Source: Lentisphaeria bacterium (GTDB taxonomy: Bacteria; Verrucomicrobiota; Lentisphaeria; Victivallales; Victivallaceae). From it: a DNA stretch of 32,774 nt. The stretch is taken from assembly GCA_017502435.1 (NCBI GenBank), contig JAFVUZ010000255.1, forward strand, positions 1 to 32,774, written 5' to 3'. The notes below the pieces were generated by a model that was given only the letters and a program-made list of their open reading frames with translations, was not told where the DNA came from and did no database searches. Below are positions 8,483 to 18,214 of this stretch, piece by piece (positions within the stretch are counted from its first letter, which is position 1; every line of letters begins with the position of its first letter). The position numbers and the translations under genes are program-made.

Positions 8483-11347
8483 ATGAAAAAACTTTTCGTT
8501 TGTGCCATGCTCCTTTGCAGTATGGCTGTATTCGCGGCAGAATTTGTTTTTGCTGACAAAGGCAAAACGGATTTTACCATCGTCCTGCCGGAAAAAACAG
8601 TCGGTTTTGAAGATATGGCTGCCAAAGATTTGCAGTCTTTCTTTAAACAAATGTCCGGTGCGGAACTCAAAATCGTCAAAGAATCCGCCGCCCCCGCAAA
8701 AAACGCCATCTATGTCGGCAATACCGATTTTGCAAAAAAAGCAGGAATAAACGTCGATAAACTGACCGCCGAAACATGGGTCATAAAACCAGTCAACAGC
8801 AATCTCATCCTCTCAGGCGGCTTCCCCATCGGAAGTTTTTACGCCGTCTGGCAAATCCTCAACCGCTTCGGCTGTTACGCTCTCAACATGGAGCAGAACG
8901 CTGTTCCCAAACTTGACAAACTCGCTCTCAATATCAGTGCTGAACAGAAAAAACCCGCCTTCGACGGACGCTTGATCTGGGACAATTACCCCGGCTATTT
9001 CATCACCACCAGAGTCGATGAATCCGTCAAAGAAGCATACCGTATGTACAAACTCCGCAACGGGTTCAACGGACGTCAACGCAAAGACGACAGCCATTGG
9101 CTCTACAGCGGTCACAATATTTCCCACATTCCCCAGTTCCACTCATTGAGTTTCTACGTCCACCCCAAACTCTATGACAAACACCCCGAATACTTCGCCA
9201 TGGACCCCCATGGTAAACGTGTACGCCCACGCTCATTCAGCATGGAGGGATGCCTCTGTATGTCAAATCCCGACGTCAAGAGAATCTCTCTCGAATCTCT
9301 CCGCAATATGATCAAAAAAGATCGCCAGACCATGCCCAGAGAAAAATGGCCGATCGTTTATGATATTTCAACTCTGGACAACTTCCCCTACATCTGCTAT
9401 TGTCCGAACTGCAAAAAAATCTCCGATTATGAAGGCTCTCAAACCGGTATCCTTTTGCAGTACATCAACCATATCGCAACCGAAATCAAAAAAGAATACC
9501 CCGAAATCATTATCCGTACTTTCGGGTACAGTGCTTCAGCCACTCCCCCGAAAAAGATTTTCCCCGCCGATAACGTCCTCATTCAGCTGACCGACAAATT
9601 CACTGAAAGCGACCCCTTCAAACCCCTCACTCACCCCATCAACGCCCAAGGCCGCATCCCGCACTTCAAAGCATGGCGTAAAGGTGCAAAACGTCTCATG
9701 GTCTGGGACTACTGGAACATCGCCGGCTCTTACTACAAACCGCCCCGCCCCGACAGCGTTATCAACGCAGTTCAGCCCGACCTCAAGTTTTTCCGCGACA
9801 TGAACGTCACCGACCTTTTCATGGAAAGCAGTGTATGTCCGTGGGCTCCGCAGAGTTTCATCGACCTCACCTTCTTTGTTGCAGGTCAGCTGATGATCAA
9901 TCCCGATCAGGATCAGGAACGTTTGATTGATATTTACTTCAACTCTTACTACGGCCCCGCCGCCAAAGATATGAAGGAACTTTTTAACGCCATCCGCAAA
10001 GGTATGATGGATCAGAAAAACCGTCAAACCAGTGCAATTGTCTCTCACTGGAGCTACATGACTCCCGCATTCGTTTACAAAACTTATACAAAATTGACCG
10101 AACTTGCCGCAAAACTCCCCCAGCCCTACAAACAGCGTATCAACAGCGAAAAAATCGTTTTTATATGGTATGCTCTTGCCAAACGTGACTCTTACGGCAA
10201 AATCTTCAAACAGAACGGAATCGACATCAACAATTTTGTCGGAGAAGTACGCTCTCTCGTCAAAGCCCACATCCGCCGCTTCAAAAACAAAACTCCGGAA
10301 AGAATGGATAAACTCTTTGAAGATACTTTCAAAAGCATCACTCTCAATATCCCCCGTCCGGAAAAATTCAAACACGTTCCGGACGAAAACTTCCGCATGA
10401 TCGCTTATCCCAACTTCCGCGGTGTCAGCCATCTCGGCTCAAAAGTGGTCAATGATCCCGAATCAATCACCGGCAAAGCCTTGAAATCCGCTCACAAAGA
10501 TCCTATGTATCACGGTGTCAACAAACGCCTTCCCGGTAAATACAATTTCTACACCACCCATTTCAAATGGGGCAACCACAAAGCCTCCGGTGCTGTCGAA
10601 CTTTATCTCACTCAGGTTCCGCAGGATGAAAAATACCACTGGTTCCGTATGCCCGGCAAATTTGAAATGAAACCTCTTTCATATTTTTGGGGTCAGGGCT
10701 GGGCAATTCAGGCTTCAACCTCTCATTTGTACACCCTGACTGACGGCAATCCTCTGGACAACACCTGGGATCAGGTCTGGGTCTCCGCCAAATTCACTGG
10801 CCCCGCCTATGTCCCCGGGTCCACCAAAGAAAACGCCATCTATGTCGATATGGCTGTTCTCGTCCGCAACGAAAAGGATATGTCTTTCGTTCCGGTCAAG
10901 GAATCCATGTTCCCCGCTGCTCCCGCTGCCGGTTTCCCCAACGGCTGGGCTGTTGACCGCAAAAACGTCATCATCGAACACAAAGACGGCAAAACTTCCG
11001 CAGTCGTAACTGAAAAAGATACCGTCAACCGCATTGTCGGTCCGTTCTGTCCGGCTGCATTCAACGATGTTTTGACTCTGCAGCTGCGTACAAGCATTGA
11101 CAAATGCCGTGTCGGTTTCTTCTTTTACGACAAAAACAAAAAATATCTCGGTGCCAAATTTTACAGTACTCAAAGCGGCAGAAAACATGATTTCATGTGC
11201 AGTCTGAACACTCTGAAATTCGGCAAAAACAATCCGGAAAATATTGCGTTTTTCCGTGTACTGGTGCTTTCACCCAAAAAAGGCATCAGATACACTGTCG
11301 ATGAACTTGAGGTCAAAAAAGCCGAAAACTTCAACGTCTATAAATAA
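8483..11347 (+). CDS. Secreted DUF4838-domain protein, copy B (probable glycan-active enzyme)
   Basis: The protein has 954 residues. The signal peptide ends near VFAA (residue 20), and the N-terminal alpha/beta domain, DUF4838 core with CYCPNC near residue 305 and C-terminal beta-rich regions are in the same order as copy A. The ATG at 8483 has AAAGGA upstream; a TTG at 8456 in frame would only add a charged tail before the signal peptide. It is closely similar to copy C throughout, including SGGFPIGSFY/SGGYPVGAFY and FGYSASATPPKKIFPADNV. Third codon positions are visibly richer in C than in copies A and C (many CCC, CTC, GAC runs), which could reflect high expression or a different source. 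Confidence 0.88.
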   Translation: MKKLFVCAMLLCSMAVFAAEFVFADKGKTDFTIVLPEKTVGFEDMAAKDLQSFFKQMSGAELKIVKESAAPAKNAIYVGNTDFAKKAGINVDKLTAETWVIKPVNSNLILSGGFPIGSFYAVWQILNRFGCYALNMEQNAVPKLDKLALNISAEQKKPAFDGRLIWDNYPGYFITTRVDESVKEAYRMYKLRNGFNGRQRKDDSHWLYSGHNISHIPQFHSLSFYVHPKLYDKHPEYFAMDPHGKRVRPRSFSMEGCLCMSNPDVKRISLESLRNMIKKDRQTMPREKWPIVYDISTLDNFPYICYCPNCKKISDYEGSQTGILLQYINHIATEIKKEYPEIIIRTFGYSASATPPKKIFPADNVLIQLTDKFTESDPFKPLTHPINAQGRIPHFKAWRKGAKRLMVWDYWNIAGSYYKPPRPDSVINAVQPDLKFFRDMNVTDLFMESSVCPWAPQSFIDLTFFVAGQLMINPDQDQERLIDIYFNSYYGPAAKDMKELFNAIRKGMMDQKNRQTSAIVSHWSYMTPAFVYKTYTKLTELAAKLPQPYKQRINSEKIVFIWYALAKRDSYGKIFKQNGIDINNFVGEVRSLVKAHIRRFKNKTPERMDKLFEDTFKSITLNIPRPEKFKHVPDENFRMIAYPNFRGVSHLGSKVVNDPESITGKALKSAHKDPMYHGVNKRLPGKYNFYTTHFKWGNHKASGAVELYLTQVPQDEKYHWFRMPGKFEMKPLSYFWGQGWAIQASTSHLYTLTDGNPLDNTWDQVWVSAKFTGPAYVPGSTKENAIYVDMAVLVRNEKDMSFVPVKESMFPAAPAAGFPNGWAVDRKNVIIEHKDGKTSAVVTEKDTVNRIVGPFCPAAFNDVLTLQLRTSIDKCRVGFFFYDKNKKYLGAKFYSTQSGRKHDFMCSLNTLKFGKNNPENIAFFRVLVLSPKKGIRYTVDELEVKKAENFNVYK

Positions 11348-11377
11348 TTAAGGAATTTAAGGGATTTAAAGAGATTT

Positions 11378-12166
11378 ATGAAAAAACACTTAAAACAACC
11401 TGATATAAAAATAATTACAGGAAGTTTTACCCTGATTGAACTTCTTGTTGTGATTGCAATCATCGCAATTCTTGCCGGGATGCTGCTCCCGGCATTGAAT
11501 AAGGCACGGGAAAAAGCCAGGCTTACAACTTGCACCAGCAACTTGCGGCAAATCGGCAATGACCTGGCGATGTACGAAAACGATAATGATTGTATGCCGC
11601 CTGCCATGCACAGAGTGGATGACAGCCGAAACGGAAACTATCCTCCGAATTACTGCTGGTATTCTCTGATATATTGTCAGGAACCGGTTACAGGGATAAG
11701 ATTTCAGCCCATAACTCCGAATGCGTGGAAAACTTTGTGGTGTCCCAGTGATAACAAACGTGATGCTGCCAATGAAGAAAAAAGAGACAGATGGCGTTCA
11801 TATAACGCAAATCCTTTTGCATTGGCACGCATTATGAGTGCTGACGGAGAGGTCTGGTATGCGACCAATTCAGATACTAATTCTGCCGGAGGCAAAGGCA
11901 GCAAACTGTATAAATCCCCCTCAAATATGTGTACGATTTTTGAATATTCGACAAACAATTCACAATGTGCCATCGTTCAGGATACATTGACATGGTTTTC
12001 TGATGTTGACGACAAACCTGTTACCGACATCAGACATCCGTATTTCCGGCATAAAACAGGGTTGAATTACCTTTTCTGGGACGGTCATGTTTCATATCTC
12101 GACCGTTTGAAAATTTCAGATTTTTCAAAAAGATATTTTTATAACTACAAAAAAGCAATTTATTGA
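11378..12166 (+). CDS. Prepilin-type H-X9-DG protein (pseudopilin-like), copy D
   Basis: The protein has 262 residues: leader [15 protein letters not shown], prepilin helix [19 protein letters not shown], and H-X9-DG at His225 to Asp235-Gly236. It lies 30 bases after DUF4838 B and 22 bases before DUF4838 C. The short upstream spacer is a run of AATTTAAGG-like units containing the ribosome site AAAGAG. Its 3' end and downstream spacer are duplicated at 8409-8482. Middle segments ([19 protein letters not shown]) align with copies A and B. Confidence 0.93.
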   Translation: MKKHLKQPDIKIITGSFTLIELLVVIAIIAILAGMLLPALNKAREKARLTTCTSNLRQIGNDLAMYENDNDCMPPAMHRVDDSRNGNYPPNYCWYSLIYCQEPVTGIRFQPITPNAWKTLWCPSDNKRDAANEEKRDRWRSYNANPFALARIMSADGEVWYATNSDTNSAGGKGSKLYKSPSNMCTIFEYSTNNSQCAIVQDTLTWFSDVDDKPVTDIRHPYFRHKTGLNYLFWDGHVSYLDRLKISDFSKRYFYNYKKAIY

Positions 12167-12188
12167 TTAACAAAGAAAGGAAAAATCA

Positions 12189-15053
12189 ATGAAGAAACTT
12201 TTCATTGGAGTCATGCTGATTTGCAGTATGGCAGTATCGGCGGCAGAATTTGTTTTTGCTGACAAAGGCAAAGCAAATTTTACCATCGTTCTTCCTGAAA
12301 AAGCAGTTGGTTTCGAGGAACAGGCTGCCAAAGATTTGCAGGAATTTTTCAAAAAAATGTCCGGTGCTGACTTCAAAATCGTCAAAGAATCAGCCGCCCC
12401 CGCAAAAAATGCGATTTATATCGGCAATACCGGATTTGCAAAAAAAGCAAATATCAATGTCGATAAACTTACCGCTGAAACATGGGTCATAAAAACTGTC
12501 GGAAACAACCTCATTCTCTCCGGCGGTTATCCTGTCGGTGCTTTTTACGGGGCATGGGACATCCTTCACAAACTCGGATGCTATGCCATTACATGGGATA
12601 ATTATTCCACCCCCAAACAGACCAGACTCGCTCTCGATGTCAAAGATGTTCAGAAAAAACCCGCCTTCGACGGCCGCTTGATGTGGGACTCCATCGCCGG
12701 AACCTTCAGACATCAGAACGTAGATCAATCCGTAAGAGATGCTTATAAAATCTGGAAACTCCGTGCCGGTATCAACGGCAGTCAGGGCAAAGGTGACCCG
12801 GCTCTCTGGAAATACAGTGCCCATAATATCTGCCAGACTCCCGCATGGCACTCTTTGAGCCAGTTCGTTTCTCCCAAACTTTTTGCCAAACACCCCGAAT
12901 ACTTCTCAATGAATGCTTTCGGCAAACGCTTCAAACCCAAAACCGCGGTCAAAGAAGGCAGCCTCTGCATGTCAAACCCGGACGTCAAGAGAATCACTCT
13001 CGAATCTCTCCGCAAAATGATCAAAAAAGACCGTGCCAACAACCCCAAAGATAAATGGGCAACCGTTTATGATATTTCAACTCTCGACAATTCTCCCTTT
13101 ATCTGCTATTGTCCGGAGTGCAAAAAAATTACCAATTATGAAGGTTCTGAAACCGGACTTCTGCTGCAGTACATAAACTATGTCGCAACTGAAATCAAAA
13201 AAGAATATCCCGAAATCATCATTCGTACTTACGGTTACAGTGCCTCTGCAACTCCTCCCAAAAAGATTTTCCCCGCTGACAACGTCCTCATTCAGTTGAC
13301 CGACAAATTCACCGTCAGCGATCCTTACAGACCGCTTACGCATCCGATCAACGCCGACCGTCATGAATATTTCAAAGAATGGCGTAAAGGTGCAAAACGT
13401 CTCATGGTCTGGGACTATTGGAACTTGGGCGGCAACTATTTCAAACCTCCCCACCCGGCAACTGTAATCAACTCAATCAAGCCTGACCTGCAGTATTACC
13501 GCAACATCAATGTAACCGATATGTTCATCGAAGCCGGACGCAACAGATTTGTTTCACAGAGCTTTATGGACTTGTCATATTTTGTCGGTTCACAGTTGAT
13601 GATCGATCCTGACCAGGATCTTGAACGTCTTATTGATATTTACTTCAACTCTTACTTCGGCCCCGCCGCCAAAGAGATGAAAAAAATCTTCACCCATATG
13701 CGTGAAGGTACTATGAAACAGAAAAACCGTCAGACAACTGCGGTTGTTGCTCACTGGAACTATTTGACTCCGGAATACGTTTACAACTCATACGCAACCA
13801 TGAAGAAACTCGCTGCAACTCTGCCGCAGCCCTACAAACAGCGTGTCAACAGTGAACTCGTACCGTTCGCATGGTATGCCGTTGCCAAACGTCCTTCATA
13901 TCGTGCAATCTTCAAGAAAAACGGCGTCAATATCGACGACCTCGTTGAAGAAGTACGTACCCTCGCCAAGGCTCATATCCGCCGCCTCCCCTGCAAAACT
14001 CCAGCTAAAGTCGATGCTGAATTTGAAAAGAAATATGCCGCAGATACCTTGGTGCTGAAACGTCCGGAAAAATTCAAACACGTTCCTGACGAACATTTCC
14101 GTATGATTTCCGCTTCACATTTCCGCGGAGTAAGCAATCTCGGCTCAAAAGTTACCGATGATCCCGAATCACTTCAGGGCAAAGCTCTCCGCTCCGCCAA
14201 CACCAATCCCTTTTACCACGGCATAAATAAACTTATTTCAAAAAAACACAAGTTCTACACAACTCAATTCAAATGGGGCAATCACAAAGCACCGGGCGGC
14301 GTCGAAGTCATTCTGACCGAAGTCGCACAGGATGAAAAATACCACTGGTACCGTCTGCCCGGCAGATTTGAAATGAGAGATATTGCATATTTCAGCGGTC
14401 AGGGATGGGCAATTCAGGCCAATACTTCAAACCTCTATGTTCTGACTGACGGAAATCCGCTTGACAATACATGGGATCAGATTTGGGTATCAGCCAAATT
14501 CACCGGTCCTGCTTATGTCAAAGGGTCAACCAAACCCAACGCCATCTGGGTCGATATGGCTGTCCTCGTCCGCAATGTCAAAGATGAACAGTTTGCAGTT
14601 CCAACTGAATATCAGTTCAAAGCTGCCGCAGGCTCTGCACTTAAAAACTGGCAGGGTGCTAAATCCGCTTTCAAAACTGATGTCAAAGACGGTCGCGGCG
14701 TAATTGACTGCAATGCATTGCCAAAAGGCGGCCGCATATTGGCTCCCATGTCTCCGATTACCAACAAGGACACCATCACTCTGGAACTCCGTTCCAATGT
14801 CCGCGGTGCAAGAGTCGGAATTGTATATTATGACAAGAACAAGAAAAATCTCGGCACAAAATATTACAAAACCAATGGTTCTGAACTTGACAGATTTGTT
14901 GCTGACCTTAATCATTTGAAATTCAAAAACAAAAATGCCGCAGATGTCGCATCTTTCCGTCTGATTTTTGAATTGCCCAAGGAAAAAGCAATCAAATTTG
15001 ACCAGATCGAACTTCGTATAGGCAAAGATATTAACAAGATTGATACAAAATGA
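12189..15053 (+). CDS. Secreted DUF4838-domain protein, copy C (probable glycan-active enzyme)
   Basis: The protein has 954 residues. The signal peptide ends near VSAA; the N-terminal alpha/beta domain, DUF4838 core with CYCPEC near residue 305 and C-terminal beta-rich regions follow in the family order. AAAGAAAGGA precedes the start. It is nearest to copy B, and the two differ mostly in the C-terminal 100 residues. The stop overlaps the start of the MBL-fold gene by four bases (ATGA at 15050-15053), so the secreted protein and the cytoplasmic hydrolase are translationally coupled. Confidence 0.88.
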   Translation: MKKLFIGVMLICSMAVSAAEFVFADKGKANFTIVLPEKAVGFEEQAAKDLQEFFKKMSGADFKIVKESAAPAKNAIYIGNTGFAKKANINVDKLTAETWVIKTVGNNLILSGGYPVGAFYGAWDILHKLGCYAITWDNYSTPKQTRLALDVKDVQKKPAFDGRLMWDSIAGTFRHQNVDQSVRDAYKIWKLRAGINGSQGKGDPALWKYSAHNICQTPAWHSLSQFVSPKLFAKHPEYFSMNAFGKRFKPKTAVKEGSLCMSNPDVKRITLESLRKMIKKDRANNPKDKWATVYDISTLDNSPFICYCPECKKITNYEGSETGLLLQYINYVATEIKKEYPEIIIRTYGYSASATPPKKIFPADNVLIQLTDKFTVSDPYRPLTHPINADRHEYFKEWRKGAKRLMVWDYWNLGGNYFKPPHPATVINSIKPDLQYYRNINVTDMFIEAGRNRFVSQSFMDLSYFVGSQLMIDPDQDLERLIDIYFNSYFGPAAKEMKKIFTHMREGTMKQKNRQTTAVVAHWNYLTPEYVYNSYATMKKLAATLPQPYKQRVNSELVPFAWYAVAKRPSYRAIFKKNGVNIDDLVEEVRTLAKAHIRRLPCKTPAKVDAEFEKKYAADTLVLKRPEKFKHVPDEHFRMISASHFRGVSNLGSKVTDDPESLQGKALRSANTNPFYHGINKLISKKHKFYTTQFKWGNHKAPGGVEVILTEVAQDEKYHWYRLPGRFEMRDIAYFSGQGWAIQANTSNLYVLTDGNPLDNTWDQIWVSAKFTGPAYVKGSTKPNAIWVDMAVLVRNVKDEQFAVPTEYQFKAAAGSALKNWQGAKSAFKTDVKDGRGVIDCNALPKGGRILAPMSPITNKDTITLELRSNVRGARVGIVYYDKNKKNLGTKYYKTNGSELDRFVADLNHLKFKNKNAADVASFRLIFELPKEKAIKFDQIELRIGKDINKIDTK

Positions 15054-15814
15054 AAATAATTACTCTCGGAACAGGAGCGGGGAATCCCTCACTCATCCGT
15101 AACTGTTCCAATACTTATCTTGAATTCGGAGGCCGCGGCTATCTTATCGATGCAGGCGGCCCAGTCACCGCCAACTTTGTCAGAAACAATGTTGACATCA
15201 ACTGCATCCATGCGGTTTTTATAACTCATATGCACGAGGACCACTTCGGCGGTCTGCCGGGCTTTCTTAAAAACCGCATGGTTGACGGGCCCTATTGTCC
15301 CTTCATGCGTCCGGACTGGCAGGGCTTCTGGCCCGAAGTCTGGCTGCCGCAGCAGGATGCCATTGATGCCTTTGACAATCTGATGAAAGTTCAATTCAGA
15401 GGATATCAGCGTCAGCGTATCATTTACCGTCTCGTCACTGAGGGGCCGTTCTATGATGACGGTTTCCTGAAAGTCACCGCAATCCCCAACAAGCACTGGT
15501 GCTGGCGTGGGGAATGGCTGCCGTCCTACTGCTATCTTATGGAAGCAGAAGGCAAAAAGGTACTCTTTACCGGAGACCTTGCAGCCGACCTGCATGACTT
15601 CCCGACCGAAGCGGCAAAAGATGCCGATGCAGTTTTCTGTGAATATACTCACTTCAACCCGTTTGAACGTATTGAATATTTTAAAAATATCAAGCCGGGC
15701 AAACTGATTTTCAACCATGTCGCAGGTGTGAATGAGGCCAAACATCCCGAATTTGCCGCTCTGCTCGACTATCCGTCATTTGTTGCCAAAGACGGAGATA
15801 TATTTGAGGTATGA
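15050..15814 (+). CDS. Metallo-beta-lactamase-fold hydrolase
   Basis: The protein has 254 residues with the metal motif HxHxDH at 60-65 (THMHEDHFGG). Later ligand candidates are His in PNKHWCWRG, Asp in FTGDLAAD and His in FNHVAG, the usual order for this fold. There is no signal peptide. It sits between DUF4838 C and a GH28-like gene, overlapping the former by 4 bases and ending within bases of the latter. The fold covers RNase Z-like, phosphodiesterase and lactonase activities; the context favours hydrolysis of a sugar derivative or phosphodiester over RNA processing, but that is inference. Confidence 0.85.
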   Translation: MKIITLGTGAGNPSLIRNCSNTYLEFGGRGYLIDAGGPVTANFVRNNVDINCIHAVFITHMHEDHFGGLPGFLKNRMVDGPYCPFMRPDWQGFWPEVWLPQQDAIDAFDNLMKVQFRGYQRQRIIYRLVTEGPFYDDGFLKVTAIPNKHWCWRGEWLPSYCYLMEAEGKKVLFTGDLAADLHDFPTEAAKDADAVFCEYTHFNPFERIEYFKNIKPGKLIFNHVAGVNEAKHPEFAALLDYPSFVAKDGDIFEV

Positions 15815-15816
15815 TA

Positions 15817-17097
15817 ATGTTTAATATTATTGATTATGGTGCTGTCGGCGACGGTATTACCAAAGATACCGCCGCTATTCAGCGTGCAATTGACGAATGT
15901 GCTGTTCAGGGCGGAACCGTTATTGTCCCGCCCGGAGTTTATCTCACCGGCAGTATTTATCTTAAAAGCAACGTCGAACTTCATATTCAAAAAGGTGCAA
16001 CTCTGCTCGGCAGTCCTGATTTGAATGATTACAATGAAGATGACGCTTACCCGCAGAATTATTCCTGCAAGCCGGAAGGCTGGAGTGCAAAACATCTCAT
16101 CCTCGCCATCGAAGTTGAAAATGTCGCTCTGACCGGTCTCGGAACAATTGACGGCAACGCACGTTCATTTTTCGATACCAAAGAAGTGTACCGCGGCAAA
16201 ATCGGCTGGCGTGACGGCCTTATCAACGCAAAAGATTACGATAACTGCGGCCGCCCCGGTCAGGAAATCGTTTTTATCGAAAGCCGCAATATCAAAATCA
16301 AAGATTTGCATTTCTTCGATATGTGCTGCTGGAACTGCTTCCTCCACGGCTGTGAAAACGCCCAGATCACCGGACTGCGTATTGAAAACAATATCTCTTA
16401 CGCCAACACCGACGGTCTGGATATCGACTGCTGCCGCAACGTTACGGTCAGCAACTGCATTATCCGTACCGGAGATGATGCCATTGCCATTCGCGGTTAC
16501 TGCTCCAGACTCAAAGATCAGAGCAAGATTTGCGAAAATATCACGATTACCAACTGCGTATTTTACGTCTCCGCAGACGGTATGCGTATCGGTGTCGGCT
16601 CGGGAACTATCCGCAATGTCGTAGTCTCAAATATTGTGATCGAACACGCCGGCTGCGGTCTCCATCTGCAAAATTGTTACGGTCCGGTCTCAACAGGTGT
16701 CAATATTTCTGACGTATCATTCAGCAATATCATCATCCGTAACACCCCGATTCCGATCATCGCAACTGCCGGAACAAAAAACTCTATTGCTTACTTGAAA
16801 AATATTTCATTCAGCAATATCAATGTTGCAACAGCAGGCCATATTATTGTCAACGGTCTCGGCAAAACAGTCGTTTCAAACGTCTCCTTCTCGGATGTCT
16901 ATGTCGAATGTCTTCCCTACAATGAAGACTACAAATACGACCATGAAGGCAGCGAAACAAACTGCACAAATGCCATTTTCAAGTGCAATACTGCCAATAA
17001 TATCCGCTTCAACAACGTCGTTGTTGCCAACAACACCCTTCCCCCGCTGGCAACTAACAACGTTGAAAACCTCTCCGGTGAAATCAAGACCGTTTGA
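15817..17097 (+). CDS. GH28-like parallel beta-helix protein, second copy
   Basis: The protein has 426 residues. The entry strand is DYGAVGDGITKDTAAIQRAI, and NTDGLD and GDD hold the GH28 acidic residues. The loop that normally reads GHG is ADGMRIGVGSG, with Asp for His as in the first copy. The start at 15817 has GAGGT 6 bases upstream; an in-frame ATG at 15811 overlaps the MBL stop but sits directly on that ribosome site, so it is less likely. No signal peptide is present. It is probably the last gene of the DUF4838 C-MBL-GH28 unit, followed by a hairpin at 17141-17182. Confidence 0.82.
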   Translation: MFNIIDYGAVGDGITKDTAAIQRAIDECAVQGGTVIVPPGVYLTGSIYLKSNVELHIQKGATLLGSPDLNDYNEDDAYPQNYSCKPEGWSAKHLILAIEVENVALTGLGTIDGNARSFFDTKEVYRGKIGWRDGLINAKDYDNCGRPGQEIVFIESRNIKIKDLHFFDMCCWNCFLHGCENAQITGLRIENNISYANTDGLDIDCCRNVTVSNCIIRTGDDAIAIRGYCSRLKDQSKICENITITNCVFYVSADGMRIGVGSGTIRNVVVSNIVIEHAGCGLHLQNCYGPVSTGVNISDVSFSNIIIRNTPIPIIATAGTKNSIAYLKNISFSNINVATAGHIIVNGLGKTVVSNVSFSDVYVECLPYNEDYKYDHEGSETNCTNAIFKCNTANNIRFNNVVVANNTLPPLATNNVENLSGEIKTV

Positions 17098-17140
17098 TCC
17101 GGCCGATTCAACCGTTAAGCAACCGGATTTTCCGGTATTT

Positions 17141-17182
17141 ATATGCACCCGCAATGTTAAATACAACCAAACGGGTGCATAT
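17141..17182 (+). terminator. Stem-loop downstream of the second GH28-like gene
   Basis: ATATGCACCCG (17141-17151) and CGGGTGCATAT (17172-17182) form a perfect 11-bp stem with a 20-base loop, 43 bases after the stop. Only a short, interrupted T-run follows, so termination may be partial. Confidence 0.5.
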
Positions 17183-17296
17183 TATTTCAATCTGAAAACT
17201 GAACATTGACTGAAACGACACCACGGCGTGGCGTTGTCATAACATAACACGAACAGTACAAAATACATCCGAATAAAAATGCAGGATATATTTACT

Positions 17297-18214
17297 ATGG
17301 ATAAAGTTACAGATAATTTATTGTTTAATGCAGGCTCGCTGGCTGACGGAGAAAAGTGTATTATTTTATTTGACTGCAAGACCAGAGAAGTTGCAAAAGT
17401 TTTTGAACATAGATTGACCGAAAAAGGATTTTATTTCTGCTCTTACTGCCTGCCATTCTGCGAAAATCACGGCGAAGAACCGCCTGCGGAAGTTGCCGCT
17501 GCAATGAAAAATGCAGACCTGATTGTATGCCTGACCTCAAAATCACTTGCTCACAGTGCAGCAAGAAAAGAGGCCAATGACGCAGGTACAAGATTTTTGA
17601 GTATGCCGGATTATTCACTTGAACTTTTGAAAAATCCCGCTTTATCAGTAGATTACAGAGAGTATTATGAACAGGTATCAGCTGTGACCAAACGACTGGA
17701 CAACGGCAAAACGGTACATATTACAAGCAAAGCAGGAACAGATTTTTATGCAGATATAAACGGACGGAACGGAAATTGCTGTCCCGGCTTTACAGATGCA
17801 CAACATCTGCTGGCATCTCCGCCTGATATCGAAGCAAATATCGCCCCGATTGAAGATAAATCTTACGGCAGGATCGCAGTTGACGGTTCAATAACCTGTG
17901 ATGAAATCGGACTGCTGAAAACTCCCGTATATATGAATATTGAAAACGGCAAGGTCGTCTCTTTTGAATGCGAAAACAAAAAAATTTATGCAGTTCTGGA
18001 ACAAATGTTCCAAATTCCCGAACGCCGGACAGTCGGTGAAATCGGTATCGGATTCAACAAAAAAGCAGAACTTTGCGGCAATATGCTCGTAGATGAAGGC
18101 ACTGCCGGATGTATTCACTTCGGATTCGGCTCAAACGCAACTATCGGCGGCAAAAATAAAACTCCTTTTCATATGGATTTCGTAATCCGTAATCCCGAAA
18201 TAGAAATATTTTAA
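17297..18214 (+). CDS. M29 aminopeptidase / NicX-like metalloenzyme
   Basis: The protein has 305 residues from 17297 (AGGA 10 bases upstream); an in-frame ATG at 17279 has no ribosome site. The C-terminal third carries the M29/NicX signature GEIGIGFN, GNMLVDEGTAGCIHFGFGSN and FHMDFV, supplying Glu, Glu, His, His and Asp metal ligands. The family includes aminopeptidase T and 2,5-dihydroxypyridine 5,6-dioxygenase, so the reaction cannot be named from motifs alone. It is shorter than typical M29 aminopeptidases of about 400 residues, with the reduction on the N-terminal side. It appears monocistronic. A near-palindrome CCACGGCGTGG lies at 17221-17231 upstream. Confidence 0.75.
   Translation: MDKVTDNLLFNAGSLADGEKCIILFDCKTREVAKVFEHRLTEKGFYFCSYCLPFCENHGEEPPAEVAAAMKNADLIVCLTSKSLAHSAARKEANDAGTRFLSMPDYSLELLKNPALSVDYREYYEQVSAVTKRLDNGKTVHITSKAGTDFYADINGRNGNCCPGFTDAQHLLASPPDIEANIAPIEDKSYGRIAVDGSITCDEIGLLKTPVYMNIENGKVVSFECENKKIYAVLEQMFQIPERRTVGEIGIGFNKKAELCGNMLVDEGTAGCIHFGFGSNATIGGKNKTPFHMDFVIRNPEIEIF

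Noticed and set aside
9536..10432. 298-codon minus-strand frame within DUF4838 B
   Set aside because: It is a shadow of the C-rich codon third positions of the DUF4838 gene; composition and lack of a ribosome site argue against it.
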